Shown here: positions 9,179 to 17,794 of the stretch, in pieces
How positions within the stretch are numbered: position 1 is the first letter of the stretch
Layout: each line of letters opens with the position of its first letter
Assembly: GCA_913043285.1 (NCBI GenBank)
Contig: CAJWML010000007.1
Location: 1 to 64,000, forward strand
Reading direction: 5' to 3'
Source: CAKZNE01 sp002695025
GTDB taxonomy: Bacteria; Bacteroidota; Bacteroidia; Flavobacteriales; Schleiferiaceae
DNA: 64,000 nucleotides
The notes under the pieces: generated by a model
Told to the model about the DNA's origin: nothing
Databases searched by the model: none
Seen by the model: the letters and a program-made list of their open reading frames with translations, nothing else
Position numbers and translations under genes: made by a program

Positions 9179-10972
9179 TTACTCTTTTACCAATAAACGA
9201 GCTATTTTGTTATTTCCGGTCTGAACAAGAACTGTATAAATTCCGGAAGAAAGATTAGTAGTATTAACCGTATGACTCCCGATAAAGGTGCCAACTTCTT
9301 GTCCTATGATTTTCCCCGTTTGATCCATAATAATTACGGACTTAAATGTTTGGTTATCAATCATTTCAATTGTAAAATAGTTGTGGGTTGGGTTAGGATA
9401 TAAACTCAGGATACTGGTTTGTACAGCATCTTTCATGCCTATGTTTGAGCAGATTGAGGAGGTATCATTATACAGGGCCGCTACTTCAGAACTATTGATA
9501 TTACGTGAATAGATCAGGATGTCATCCATATAACCATGATAGGTATTTCCGCTAAAACACTTACCTCCAGCACTGGTCAAGGGTGCTCCTAAACCAAAAT
9601 GAGCGGAGCCATCTTGAATATATGATAATGAAGAGCCTTGGGAAATAGTCAGTGAAAGGTTTTGGGGTATGGTATCCAAATAAATCTGTACTCTGTCTTT
9701 GCCATTATTAGTGTTAATGGTTGCATTATAGGAAACAACTACATGGTGCCAGTTGGTATCATTAACGGCAGTATGACCCTCATATCCTCTATAGCTGCCA
9801 TTTTGAAGGCTCATAAAGTACAATAGCTCAATCTTCTTAGAAGAATTTATCCGAATGCCAAACTCACGCCCATCTTCCCCGCAGTCACTGCCTGAGTATT
9901 TTGTTATAAAAGAGGCATTGGAATTGGCAAGATCTCCATTCTTAAACCAAAATGAAAAACTGAATTTAGCTGAGTTTCCAGTGAAAATATGGTCGAAGTT
10001 ATCACCAAAGGAAACGAGTGAATTAAGAGTTCTATCAAACCACAGCGCATTACTGTCACACCCAAAACGGTCAGTAGCTGAGTTTATTTGAGTAGGAATA
10101 CCTGGAATCATACCGGTATCAGGCGAGATAGAGCCGTTTGTAAAATGATAAGCAGCTTGTAGCTGATCCTTAAGGTCAATTGTGTTTATTGGGCAACAAG
10201 ATGGTGTATAGAGATCACGTATATCCAAGTCGGTTAATAGAGTGTCAAACAAGTAAATATCATCAATAGAACCATGAAAAGTATTTCCAGTAAAACATTT
10301 GCTTCCAGCACTGGTCAAGGGTGCTCCTAAACCAAAATGAGCGGAGCCATCTTGAATATATGATAATGAAGAGCCTTGGGAAATAGTCAGTGAAAGGTTT
10401 TGGGGTATGGTATCCAAATAAATCTGTACTCTGTCTTTGCCATTATTAGTGTTAATGGTTGCATTATAGGAAACAACTACATGGTGCCAGTTGGTATCAT
10501 TAACGGCAGTATGACCCTCATATCCTCTATAGCTGCCATTTTGAAGGCTCATAAAGTACAATAGCTCAATCTTCTTAGAAGAATTTATCCGAATGCCAAA
10601 CTCACGCCCATCTTCCCCGCAGTCACTGCCTGAGTATTTTGTTATAAAAGAGGCATTGGAATTGGCAAGATCTCCATTCTTAAACCAAAATGAAAAACTG
10701 AATTTAGCTGAGTTTCCAGTGAAAATATGGTCGAAGTTATCACCGAATGAGACAGTCGAATTTTGAGTTCTTCTTAATTCTATTGCTTCATTTTTATTTC
10801 CAAAACGATCAGGACTGGCGTATATGTTATGTCCACTACCATTTACACCACCAAACTGTGCATTTAGGGATCCATTGGAAAAATCATATTGAGCTACCAA
10901 ATTAGCGGTCTGAGATTGTGCCGTAAGAAAGGTGCAGATTATAACTAGGGAGTAAAATAATTTTTGGTTCAT
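9179..10972 (-). CDS. T9SS-secreted protein with two near-identical LamG domains
   Basis: The 597-aa protein has a signal peptide (LFYSLVIICTFLTAQSQ), two LamG/concanavalin A-like jelly-roll domains, and a T9SS type A sorting domain (SILSLYPNPTHNYFTIEM to the end). Residues ~77-222 and ~323-468 are encoded by DNA that reads the same base for base (10304-10744 and 9566-10006), so the second domain arose by recent in-frame duplication or was homogenised by gene conversion. Spacing between the copies is 738 bp, exactly 246 codons. LamG domains in such proteins usually bind carbohydrates or other ligands at the cell surface; no enzyme domain is present. A TATCTTTG promoter box lies about 30 bases upstream. 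Confidence 0.85.
   Translation of the reverse strand: MNQKLFYSLVIICTFLTAQSQTANLVAQYDFSNGSLNAQFGGVNGSGHNIYASPDRFGNKNEAIELRRTQNSTVSFGDNFDHIFTGNSAKFSFSFWFKNGDLANSNASFITKYSGSDCGEDGREFGIRINSSKKIELLYFMSLQNGSYRGYEGHTAVNDTNWHHVVVSYNATINTNNGKDRVQIYLDTIPQNLSLTISQGSSLSYIQDGSAHFGLGAPLTSAGSKCFTGNTFHGSIDDIYLFDTLLTDLDIRDLYTPSCCPINTIDLKDQLQAAYHFTNGSISPDTGMIPGIPTQINSATDRFGCDSNALWFDRTLNSLVSFGDNFDHIFTGNSAKFSFSFWFKNGDLANSNASFITKYSGSDCGEDGREFGIRINSSKKIELLYFMSLQNGSYRGYEGHTAVNDTNWHHVVVSYNATINTNNGKDRVQIYLDTIPQNLSLTISQGSSLSYIQDGSAHFGLGAPLTSAGGKCFSGNTYHGYMDDILIYSRNINSSEVAALYNDTSSICSNIGMKDAVQTSILSLYPNPTHNYFTIEMIDNQTFKSVIIMDQTGKIIGQEVGTFIGSHTVNTTNLSSGIYTVLVQTGNNKIARLLVKE
9566..10006. repeat. Perfect 441-bp direct repeat, copy nearer the 3' end of the gene
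   Basis: Compared by eye line by line, these 441 bases are identical to 10304-10744 in the same orientation. Both copies sit inside the LamG gene and encode the core of each LamG domain. Outside these limits the two domains diverge at once in both DNA and protein. Confidence 0.88.
10304..10744. repeat. Perfect 441-bp direct repeat, copy nearer the 5' end of the gene
   Basis: Partner of 9566-10006 at an offset of 738 bp. Recombination between the copies would delete or add exactly one LamG unit in frame. Confidence 0.88.
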
Positions 10973-11003
10973 GTTGGATTGTAAGTAAGGTTGTGAATTG
11001 AAA

Positions 11004-11011
11004 CAAAGATA
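11004..11011 (-). promoter_or_regulatory. Candidate -7 box for the LamG gene
   Basis: On the minus strand this reads TATCTTTG, matching TAnnTTTG, 31 bases before the ATG. No -33 TTTG is evident. Confidence 0.4.
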
Positions 11012-11025
11012 GCGAATGTAATAGT

Positions 11026-11910
11026 TTAGCTTTTCTTCAATTCCCGCTTCCTTAACCAGGCATCCAGGAATAAAGTAGAGAGAATAATGGCCGTTCCGGC
11101 AAAAAAGAACGGATCCAGCGTGCGTCCTTCTTCAAAGAAGATCAATGCCAGGATGATACCGTAGATGGGCTCCAGGTTAATGGCTAATAAAAAAGTATAG
11201 GCGGAAATATGGCGCATGAGGCCCACATTCTCAATAAAGGCGAAGGCCGTACAAATACTACCTAACAATAAAAGCCAAAGCCAGTCTATGGGGGGTAGTT
11301 GCAGGATGGAAGTATCCAGGTTTCCTGTAATAACCATATAGATGGAGAGTGCCAACCAGCCTCCCAGCATTTCAAGGAAAGTAATACGGTAGGGCGTGTT
11401 ACTTTGTACTAATTTGCTGTTTACCACAGAAAAGCAGGCGCTGAGAAAGGCACTGATCAACGCGGTTATGATGCCGGTTACATATTCGCCTTCAAAACGA
11501 AAAATGAGGTATAAGCCCGCAGCTACCAGCAAGCCCATCAGTATTTCGGTTTGTCTGATCCTGCGTTTGTACACTAAAGGCTCTATCAATGAACCAAAAA
11601 AGGCTCCGGTAGCCAGGCATGATAGCGCTACGGGTACCGAGGATATTTTAATGGCATGAAAAAAAGTGACCCAATGCGCGGCAATAAGTCCACCCGCTAA
11701 AAAAATCAGAGTACCTCCTTTAGCTTTGGTGATCTTTAATCTTCCGGTAAATGCCAGGTACGCCAATATGCACAGCGCAGCGATCCACATGCGGTGCCAA
11801 ACCAGTTGTAAAGCGTTTGCACTGATCAGCTTACCCAGGATCCCGGTGAAGCCGTAGATGAAGACTATAAAGTGAAGTCTCAGGAAGGGGCTGGCATTAC
11901 TTAGGCGCAA
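11026..11910 (-). CDS. EamA-family (DMT superfamily) transporter
   Basis: The 294-aa protein has about ten hydrophobic segments in the two-repeat pattern of EamA/RhaT permeases, which move small metabolites across the inner membrane. Recognisable parts are the N-terminal FIYGFTGILGKLI segment, SCLATGAFFGSLIEPLVY in the first half, and LAINLEPIYGIILALIFFEE, the conserved glutamate-containing loop of the second half. The substrate cannot be told from sequence. It overlaps the LptF/G-type permease gene by 14 bases and is the last gene of the tgt operon. Confidence 0.88.
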   Translation of the reverse strand: MRLSNASPFLRLHFIVFIYGFTGILGKLISANALQLVWHRMWIAALCILAYLAFTGRLKITKAKGGTLIFLAGGLIAAHWVTFFHAIKISSVPVALSCLATGAFFGSLIEPLVYKRRIRQTEILMGLLVAAGLYLIFRFEGEYVTGIITALISAFLSACFSVVNSKLVQSNTPYRITFLEMLGGWLALSIYMVITGNLDTSILQLPPIDWLWLLLLGSICTAFAFIENVGLMRHISAYTFLLAINLEPIYGIILALIFFEEGRTLDPFFFAGTAIILSTLFLDAWLRKRELKKS

Positions 11911-12979
11911 TGTGGTAGAGATAAGCAGCTATAAATGCGAAAACTATATTGGGGAACCATACAGCGAGCAATGGCGGGAAGTTACCCAGGGTGGCAAAAG
12001 TGGTGGATATCTGCATAAAGAAGATGTAAGATACACATATAGCCAAGCCGATGGCAATATTGAGGCCGAGCCCTCCCCGTGTTTTTTTGGAGGATATACT
12101 CACCCCGATCAGCACCAGGATATAGGTAGCCACAGGCCAGGAGGTGCGTTTGTGCTTCTCGATAAGGTAAAAGTTAATATTCTCGGAACCGCGCAGCCTT
12201 TCCTCTGCAATGAAGCGATCCAGTTCGGGGGTATCCATCATCTCAACGGTAAACAGCTTCGGTACAATTTCATCAGTCTCAAAATCAAAAACCGTATCCT
12301 TGCGTTTGCCTACCATCAATTTTTCGTCACCATCATCGGTAATGGTGCGTTCTACATAATTATCCAGTACCCACTTTTGAGCGGTGGTGTCATAGCGTAT
12401 AAAATCGGACTTAAGCTTGTATTTCATCCGTGGCCCGTCAAATATTTCGTAGGTAAAGTGATACCCGGTCTGGCGCTCTCCGTTGTAGTTCTCAAAATAA
12501 ATGATGTGCCCCTGCTTGATCTGGCGATGGATATTTTTAAAGCGGTCATCATCCTTGCGATCTATATAGGTGTGCTGGAAATCCAGGCGCTTTACGTTGG
12601 TTTTAGGAATAACGTAGTGGCTCAGGCCAAAACTTATGCCGCCAATAATTGTAGCGGACACAAAATAAGGCCACATCATTCTCCGGAAACTCACTCCCCC
12701 GGTTAGTATGGCTACGATCTCCGTATTGGAGGTCATACGTGAGGTGAAGAAAATAGTGGCAATAAAGACGATCATGGAACTGAAGAGGTTGCCATAAAAC
12801 ACCAGGAAGTTGACATAATAGTCCAGAATGATCTCCTTGGCTGAGGCCCCTTTGGTTATAAAGTCTTCGATTTTTTCCGAGATGTCAAAGACAATGGCAA
12901 TGGCCAGGATGAGGGTAATGGTAAGAAAAAAAGTACCCAGGAATTTTCGGATGATATAGCGGTCAATAATCTTCAGCAC
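11897..12979 (-). CDS. LptF/LptG-family permease (YjgP/YjgQ)
   Basis: This 360-aa inner-membrane protein belongs to the family that forms the transmembrane part of the LptBFG exporter, which extracts lipopolysaccharide for transport to the outer membrane. There are three N-terminal membrane segments (RYIIRKFLGTFFLTITLILA; YGNLFSSMIVFIATIFFTSR; SATIIGGISFGLSHYVIP), a periplasmic beta-jellyroll (~130-260), and three C-terminal segments. MTSNTEIVAILTGGVSFRRM is the coupling-helix region that contacts the LptB ATPase. Whether it acts as LptF or LptG cannot be decided here. The gene starts one base beyond the tgt stop codon and overlaps the EamA gene. Confidence 0.9.
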   Translation of the reverse strand: MLKIIDRYIIRKFLGTFFLTITLILAIAIVFDISEKIEDFITKGASAKEIILDYYVNFLVFYGNLFSSMIVFIATIFFTSRMTSNTEIVAILTGGVSFRRMMWPYFVSATIIGGISFGLSHYVIPKTNVKRLDFQHTYIDRKDDDRFKNIHRQIKQGHIIYFENYNGERQTGYHFTYEIFDGPRMKYKLKSDFIRYDTTAQKWVLDNYVERTITDDGDEKLMVGKRKDTVFDFETDEIVPKLFTVEMMDTPELDRFIAEERLRGSENINFYLIEKHKRTSWPVATYILVLIGVSISSKKTRGGLGLNIAIGLAICVSYIFFMQISTTFATLGNFPPLLAVWFPNIVFAFIAAYLYHIAPK

Positions 12980-12980
12980 T

Positions 12981-14111
12981 TTACAACCGCGTTTGAAGTT
13001 TGATGACCATTTCGTTTTTCCATTGACTGAAGATACCTTCTTTTATTTTTTCTCGGGCTTCCTTTACTAACCATAAATAGAAGCTCAGGTTGTGCAGGGA
13101 TGCAATCTGGCGTCCCAGGTACTCATTGGCTGCAAATAAATGCCGTAAGTAGGCTTTGGTATAATCCCCGTCAACAAAGGACGTGCCGTTGGGATCTACC
13201 GGTGAAAAATCATCCGCCCATTTCTGGTTTTTGATGTTGATGATCCCTTCACTGGTGAATAACATGCCATTACGTCCATTGCGCGTAGGCATCACACAGT
13301 CAAACATATCAACACCTAGTGCTATATTTTCCAGGATATTGGCCGGGGTACCCACACCCATCAGGTAGCGTGGACGGTCTTCAGGCAGAACATCACATAC
13401 CAACTCACTCATGGCATACATTTCTTCATGTGGCTCTCCTACGGAAAGCCCTCCGATAGCATAACCTTCACAATCAAAGGAAGCAATGGTTTCGGCTGAG
13501 CGGGTGCGCAGATCGTTAAAGGTGGAGCCCTGTACAATGGGGAAAATGCTTTGACCGTGGCCGTATAGTTCAGGATTTTTATCAAGCCAGTCCACACAGC
13601 GTTTTAACCAGCGGTGCGTCATTTCCATAGAAGTACGGGCGTATTCATAGGTGCTGGGGTAAGGTGGGCACTCGTCAAATGCCATTATGATGTCGGCACC
13701 GATGATGCGCTGTATTTCCATGGATTTTTCCGGGCTGAAAAAATGTTTGGAACCATCAATATGCGATTTGAAGGCCACACCTTCTTCCGTGATCTTACGG
13801 TTATTGGCCAGGCTGTAAACCTGGTATCCACCACTGTCTGTGAGTATCGGGCGGTCCCAACCTATAAAATGGTGTAATCCACCCGCCTGTTGCATGAGAC
13901 TGGTACCGGGGCGCAGGTACAAATGGTACGTATTGCCCAGGATGATCTGCGCCTGCACATCGTTCTTCAATTCACGCTGATGCACGGCCTTCACCGAGCC
14001 TACGGTACCTACCGGCATAAAAATGGGAGTTTCAATTTCTCCGTGATCAGTTTTGAATATCCCGGCTCTGGCTTTACTGCCGGGGTCCTGTGCTTGCAGC
14101 GTATATCTCAT
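12981..14111 (-). CDS. tgt: tRNA guanine-34 transglycosylase (Tgt)
   Basis: The 376-aa enzyme exchanges G34 of GUN-anticodon tRNAs for preQ1 in queuosine synthesis. Visible motifs are ILTDSGGYQVYSL with the catalytic-site Asp, IMAFDECPPYP, GYAIGGLSVGEPHEEM (substrate loop), and MFDCVMPTRNGRNGM with the nucleophile Asp. The zinc-binding CxCxxC found near the C-terminus of most Tgt proteins is absent: the equivalent stretch reads DPNGTSFVDGDYTKAYLRHL, although the later His of SLHNLSFYLW is kept. This is probably a lineage trait and not damage, since everything else is intact. It is the first gene of a three-gene leftward operon. Confidence 0.95.
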   Translation of the reverse strand: MRYTLQAQDPGSKARAGIFKTDHGEIETPIFMPVGTVGSVKAVHQRELKNDVQAQIILGNTYHLYLRPGTSLMQQAGGLHHFIGWDRPILTDSGGYQVYSLANNRKITEEGVAFKSHIDGSKHFFSPEKSMEIQRIIGADIIMAFDECPPYPSTYEYARTSMEMTHRWLKRCVDWLDKNPELYGHGQSIFPIVQGSTFNDLRTRSAETIASFDCEGYAIGGLSVGEPHEEMYAMSELVCDVLPEDRPRYLMGVGTPANILENIALGVDMFDCVMPTRNGRNGMLFTSEGIINIKNQKWADDFSPVDPNGTSFVDGDYTKAYLRHLFAANEYLGRQIASLHNLSFYLWLVKEAREKIKEGIFSQWKNEMVIKLQTRL

Positions 14112-14165
14112 TGCGGCAAAAATAAGCTTAAATGCTATCTTTTACAGATGTACCTTTGACAGCCT

Positions 14166-15272
14166 GTGAACTGGGTGCTCTACATAGGTGTAAGCGTTTC
14201 CGTGTTGCTGACCATATACTACCTCCTGGTCTTTGGTCGCTTATGGGTTCATGCCCTTAAAATGCCATCTGTGCCCCGGTTTAATCAACCTGTCAGTATA
14301 ATTATTTGTGCGTACAATGAAGCTTCCAATCTTAGCCGAAACCTGCCTTTGATCCTGGAACAGGATTACGCAGCTGATTTTGAGGTGGTAGTGGTAGATG
14401 ATCACAGCACCGATGGAACAGCAGAGTTACTGGGGTCGCTGAAGTTAAAATATCCGAAATTGAAAGTCCTGCATTTTACGGCACCGAAAAGATCGTATGG
14501 TAAAAAAGAGGCTCTGGCCCTTGGTCTGGAAACGGCTGCTTATGATCATGTTCTTCTTACCGATGCGGATTGTTATCCGGCCGGAAAGGAATGGCTTTCC
14601 CGTATGACCGGACCGTTGGTTCAAAAAGAGGTAGTGCTGGGTTATGGGGGCTATAGTAAAGAGGCTCATTTTACCAATAAACTGCTGCGGTGGGAAACAC
14701 TGCAAACCGTTCTTCATTACATGAGCCTGGCCCTTTTGGGAAAACCTTATATGGGGGTAGGCAGGAATTTGGCGTATAAGCTGGATCTCTTCAGGTCCGG
14801 CACGGGCTTCACCAACCATGAACATCTGGCTTCTGGTGATGATGATCTTTTTGTGGCGGAGGTAGCCATAGCAAGCAACGTGGATATAGTAACGGACAGC
14901 CGGGCGTTTACCTGGTCTCATGGACCTGAAAACCTGAAGACGTGGTGGCGCCAAAAGCGCAGGCATTTGTCAACAGGCTCTTTCTATAAAAAGGATATCC
15001 AATGGATATTGGCGGGGGATTCTGCACTAACCGTTCTGTTTTATATTTCCCTGGTCTTGGGTTTTTGGTGGCTTCCCGGATATTATCCTTTTTGGATAAT
15101 AGTATTATGCAAGGTGCTGGTGCAGCTTTTCATCTTTATACCTTTGGCAAAAAGATTCCGAAGCAGCGAGCTAATGTGGTTGTTTCCATTCTGGGAATTC
15201 ACCGTTACGCTTTTGCTGGGTCTGATACATCTTCAAAACCTTTGGCGTGGCCAACCTGAAAAATGGAAATAG
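14166..15272 (+). CDS. Family 2 glycosyltransferase, membrane-associated
   Basis: The 368-aa protein has an N-terminal membrane helix (VLYIGVSVSVLLTIYYLLVFG), a GT-A fold catalytic domain with SIIICAYNEASNL, VVVVDDHSTDGT (nucleotide-binding Asp) and LLTDADC (DxD metal site), a WWRQKRRHLS acceptor-side motif, and two or three C-terminal membrane segments. It likely transfers a sugar to a lipid or polysaccharide acceptor on the inner face of the cytoplasmic membrane; donor and acceptor are unknown. The start is GTG 14166, the only codon that gives a natural N-terminus. It diverges from tgt and overlaps rsmG by 10 bases. Confidence 0.88.
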   Translation: MNWVLYIGVSVSVLLTIYYLLVFGRLWVHALKMPSVPRFNQPVSIIICAYNEASNLSRNLPLILEQDYAADFEVVVVDDHSTDGTAELLGSLKLKYPKLKVLHFTAPKRSYGKKEALALGLETAAYDHVLLTDADCYPAGKEWLSRMTGPLVQKEVVLGYGGYSKEAHFTNKLLRWETLQTVLHYMSLALLGKPYMGVGRNLAYKLDLFRSGTGFTNHEHLASGDDDLFVAEVAIASNVDIVTDSRAFTWSHGPENLKTWWRQKRRHLSTGSFYKKDIQWILAGDSALTVLFYISLVLGFWWLPGYYPFWIIVLCKVLVQLFIFIPLAKRFRSSELMWLFPFWEFTVTLLLGLIHLQNLWRGQPEKWK

Positions 15273-15892
15273 TACTGCAATATTTTAAAGACCTTTCACC
15301 GGAGCAGATTGATCAGTTCCGAAAACTGAGGGGCTTATACGAAGAGTGGAATGCGAAGATCAATGTGATCAGCCGTAAGGATATGGAGGATTTTTACATC
15401 CACCATGTGCTTCATTCGCTGGGTATAGCCAGGGTGAAATCATTTGAACCCGGTGATGCTGTATTGGATATAGGCACGGGAGGAGGTTTCCCCGGTATTC
15501 CGCTGGCTATACTATTCCCGGAAACCCATTTTCACCTGGTGGATTCCATCGGTAAAAAAATAAAGGTGGTGGAAGAAGTGGCGCAGGCTCTGGAACTTCA
15601 AAATGTAACGGCTGAGCACGGCCGGGCAGAAAAGGTAAAGGGGACGTATGATTTTATTGTATCCCGTGCGGTAACGCAAATACCGCGTTTTATGCCCTGG
15701 ACCAAAGGCAAAATAAAAAGTCCCCGTAAAAATCTACAGGGACTTTCCAATGGTATTCTATATCTTAAAGGTGGTGACCTTTCTGAAGAGGTAAGCTCGT
15801 TGCCCTTTTTCAGGATATTCGAACTACAGGACTATTTCAAGCAGGACTTCTTCGAAACCAAAAAAGTACTCTATATTCCTTTTAAGGTTTAG
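15263..15892 (+). CDS. rsmG: 16S rRNA (guanine-527-N7)-methyltransferase RsmG
   Basis: This 209-aa SAM-dependent enzyme methylates N7 of G527 in the 530 loop of 16S rRNA. The SAM-binding motif DIGTGGGFPGIPLAI, the acidic FHLVDSIGKKIKVV that follows it, and the late VSRAV motif are all in the usual order, and the length is typical. It overlaps the glycosyltransferase gene by 10 bases and is probably translated with it. Its 3' end overlaps the convergent lipoprotein gene by four bases. Confidence 0.95.
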   Translation: MEIVLQYFKDLSPEQIDQFRKLRGLYEEWNAKINVISRKDMEDFYIHHVLHSLGIARVKSFEPGDAVLDIGTGGGFPGIPLAILFPETHFHLVDSIGKKIKVVEEVAQALELQNVTAEHGRAEKVKGTYDFIVSRAVTQIPRFMPWTKGKIKSPRKNLQGLSNGILYLKGGDLSEEVSSLPFFRIFELQDYFKQDFFETKKVLYIPFKV

Positions 15893-16536
15893 AGTAAAGC
15901 CAGTACAAAGCCTACAATGGCGCAAATAAGGCCGATGGTTGCGAAAAGGCGATAACCTGAATTAAGACCGAGGATACTGAAGATTACACCTAAAATGGCG
16001 AATATAAGGCCTCCAAAAAGACTAACTATTCCAAAGGCAAATCCAAGGATCGCGAAGATCTCATAGGCTCCCATCATGGTGTTGTCATCCTCTTCAGATG
16101 CATCAGTAACACTCAGGCGCTCACTTTGCTTTTGTTTACTGAGTTCGGTAAGAAAGCTTCCGGTAGCGATATACTTACGTGTTTGCCTGAGGTTATTGGC
16201 AAAAGTCTGTCCAACCTCTTTCATAAAAGAACGGTTGTCGGCCGTTTCAGTTTCCTGAGTTTCTGCAGAGGCAGTTACAGTAAGGCTCTCCTCTTCCTGA
16301 GCAGTGTTTACCGGTTCAAGATTTTTTTGCCCGCTTACTTCAGTAACCGCTTCAGTGGTCTCTTCCGTAGCTTCCTGATCCTCTACATCGCGGTAAACGA
16401 TCTTGTTACCCACGTATACCTTTTTATAGCGGTAATTGGGGCCATCGTTTTGAGCAAGGTCCTGCGTTTGAGAACAGGAAGTAATAATCAGGGCAAGGGT
16501 GAGCAGGGCGATACATTTTTGTAATGCATTTTTCAT
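15889..16536 (-). CDS. Small lipoprotein with two C-terminal membrane segments
   Basis: Start placed at ATG 16536 (215 aa), giving a lipoprotein signal with lipobox ITSC (LLTLALIITSCSQTQ); an earlier ATG at 16575 adds 13 unlikely residues. A Glu/Thr-rich low-complexity linker (~50-110) is followed by two hydrophobic helices, FAILGFAFGIVSLFGGLIFA and LFATIGLICAIVGFVLALL, separated by ILGVIFSILGLNSGYR, like the two-helix module of DUF4190-type proteins. Having both a lipobox and C-terminal helices is unusual and makes the final location unclear. No function can be assigned. It converges on rsmG. Confidence 0.7.
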   Translation of the reverse strand: MKNALQKCIALLTLALIITSCSQTQDLAQNDGPNYRYKKVYVGNKIVYRDVEDQEATEETTEAVTEVSGQKNLEPVNTAQEEESLTVTASAETQETETADNRSFMKEVGQTFANNLRQTRKYIATGSFLTELSKQKQSERLSVTDASEEDDNTMMGAYEIFAILGFAFGIVSLFGGLIFAILGVIFSILGLNSGYRLFATIGLICAIVGFVLALL

Positions 16537-16631
16537 AGGACAAAATTTTGTGTTGTGTATTTTTGAAAGACACAAAAAGCCTTGAAATTGTTCATTGCCA
16601 TGTAAGGCAAGTATTACCCGCTTACAGTTTG

Positions 16632-17759
16632 TCAGTTGTCAAAGGGATCCTGATAGTCAGGATTGCTGATGTAGTCGTAGTCCGTGAGAGACCTTAAAAA
16701 GGCCAGAAGACTTTCCTTTTGTTCAATGGTCCAATTCCTTTCCAGTCCCAAGCCAGGGTGTCTTAGCAATATATCCGTGTTTCCGGTAGTATCGCCTCCT
16801 GAATTATAAAACTCCACTATGCTATCTAAATCAGGGATACTGCCATCGTGCATATAGGGTCGGCTCAATGCTATATTCCGCAGCGAGGGTATTTTAAAGA
16901 GGGCCCGGTCATCCGGGTTTCCGGTTACTTCTTCACGACCCCTGTCTATTAGCCGGTCTTCCGGTTTATCAAGACCGTTGTTTGAAAATTGAAGTACCCC
17001 CAGAGACCCCATAATATAAGCAGTAGATTGTACCCCGTGGCAGTGGAAGCAATCTGCGCCAGCCGGAACGGGTGTTTCAAAGAACTCCATACCTTGCCGG
17101 GCCCTGGCGTCATCAAAAGCTGTTTTTGTTTTAAGTCGCACTACCTTATCCATCTCGCTTCCGGCTGATACTATGCTTCGTTCAAATTGGGCGATAGCTT
17201 TGGCCGCATTTTCCTTGGTGATGGCATCTGGGCCGAAAGCTGCCTTGAACATGGCAGGGTATACAGAGTCAGCTTCCAGGCGTTTTACCACCGTTTCCCA
17301 GCTGTTATCCAACTCCAGTTGGTCCGTGACAGGGAGCAGGGCCTGATCTTCGAGTGAGGTAACCCTTCCGTCCCAAAAGAAATTTTGCTGCCAGGCCAAA
17401 TTAAAAAGTGGCATGGAGTTGCGCCTGGTTTGATCTCCGTGGATGCCTTTGGAAGAAGGTGTTTCGTCCGCAAAAGCAAAACGTGGATGGTGGCAGCTGC
17501 CACAGGACATGCTTGAATCTTTGGAAAGGCGGGGATCATAGAATAGAAAGCGGCCCAGTTTTATGCCTTCTACTGTCATAGGATTGTCTGCAGGAATGTT
17601 AGGCGTGGGAAATCCTTCGGGTATTTTAAAAGTGTAGGGAGTAGCACCGTTCCAGAGGGTGCCGGATACGTCTGGGTCTGAAGTATCCTTTTTACAGCGG
17701 CTCAGGATAACAATAACCAAAAGAAGCGCAAGTACTATGGAATACCGTAATGCTCTCAA
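16632..17759 (-). CDS. Di-haem cytochrome c peroxidase-family lipoprotein, paralogue 1
   Basis: The 375-aa protein has a lipoprotein signal ending ILSRCKKD and two CxxCH haem c sites, SCGSCHHPRF (~95) and DCFHCHGV (~240), in the order and spacing of the CcpA/MauG family. FFWDGR, SLEDQAL and PYMHDGSIPDLDSIVEFYN are also family hallmarks. Bacterial CCPs reduce periplasmic hydrogen peroxide using electrons from small cytochromes; MauG relatives do oxidative modifications, so the exact substrate is open. A close paralogue lies 35 bases upstream on the same strand, indicating tandem duplication and one transcript. Confidence 0.92.
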   Translation of the reverse strand: MRALRYSIVLALLLVIVILSRCKKDTSDPDVSGTLWNGATPYTFKIPEGFPTPNIPADNPMTVEGIKLGRFLFYDPRLSKDSSMSCGSCHHPRFAFADETPSSKGIHGDQTRRNSMPLFNLAWQQNFFWDGRVTSLEDQALLPVTDQLELDNSWETVVKRLEADSVYPAMFKAAFGPDAITKENAAKAIAQFERSIVSAGSEMDKVVRLKTKTAFDDARARQGMEFFETPVPAGADCFHCHGVQSTAYIMGSLGVLQFSNNGLDKPEDRLIDRGREEVTGNPDDRALFKIPSLRNIALSRPYMHDGSIPDLDSIVEFYNSGGDTTGNTDILLRHPGLGLERNWTIEQKESLLAFLRSLTDYDYISNPDYQDPFDN

Positions 17760-17794
17760 GTTCCGGGCTTTTAAATGGTCAAAAAGAGAATACC

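Noticed and set aside
11912..12706. Long open frame antisense to the LptF/G permease gene
   Set aside because: The opposite strand has a clear membrane-protein family match; this frame has no start context, signal or motif.
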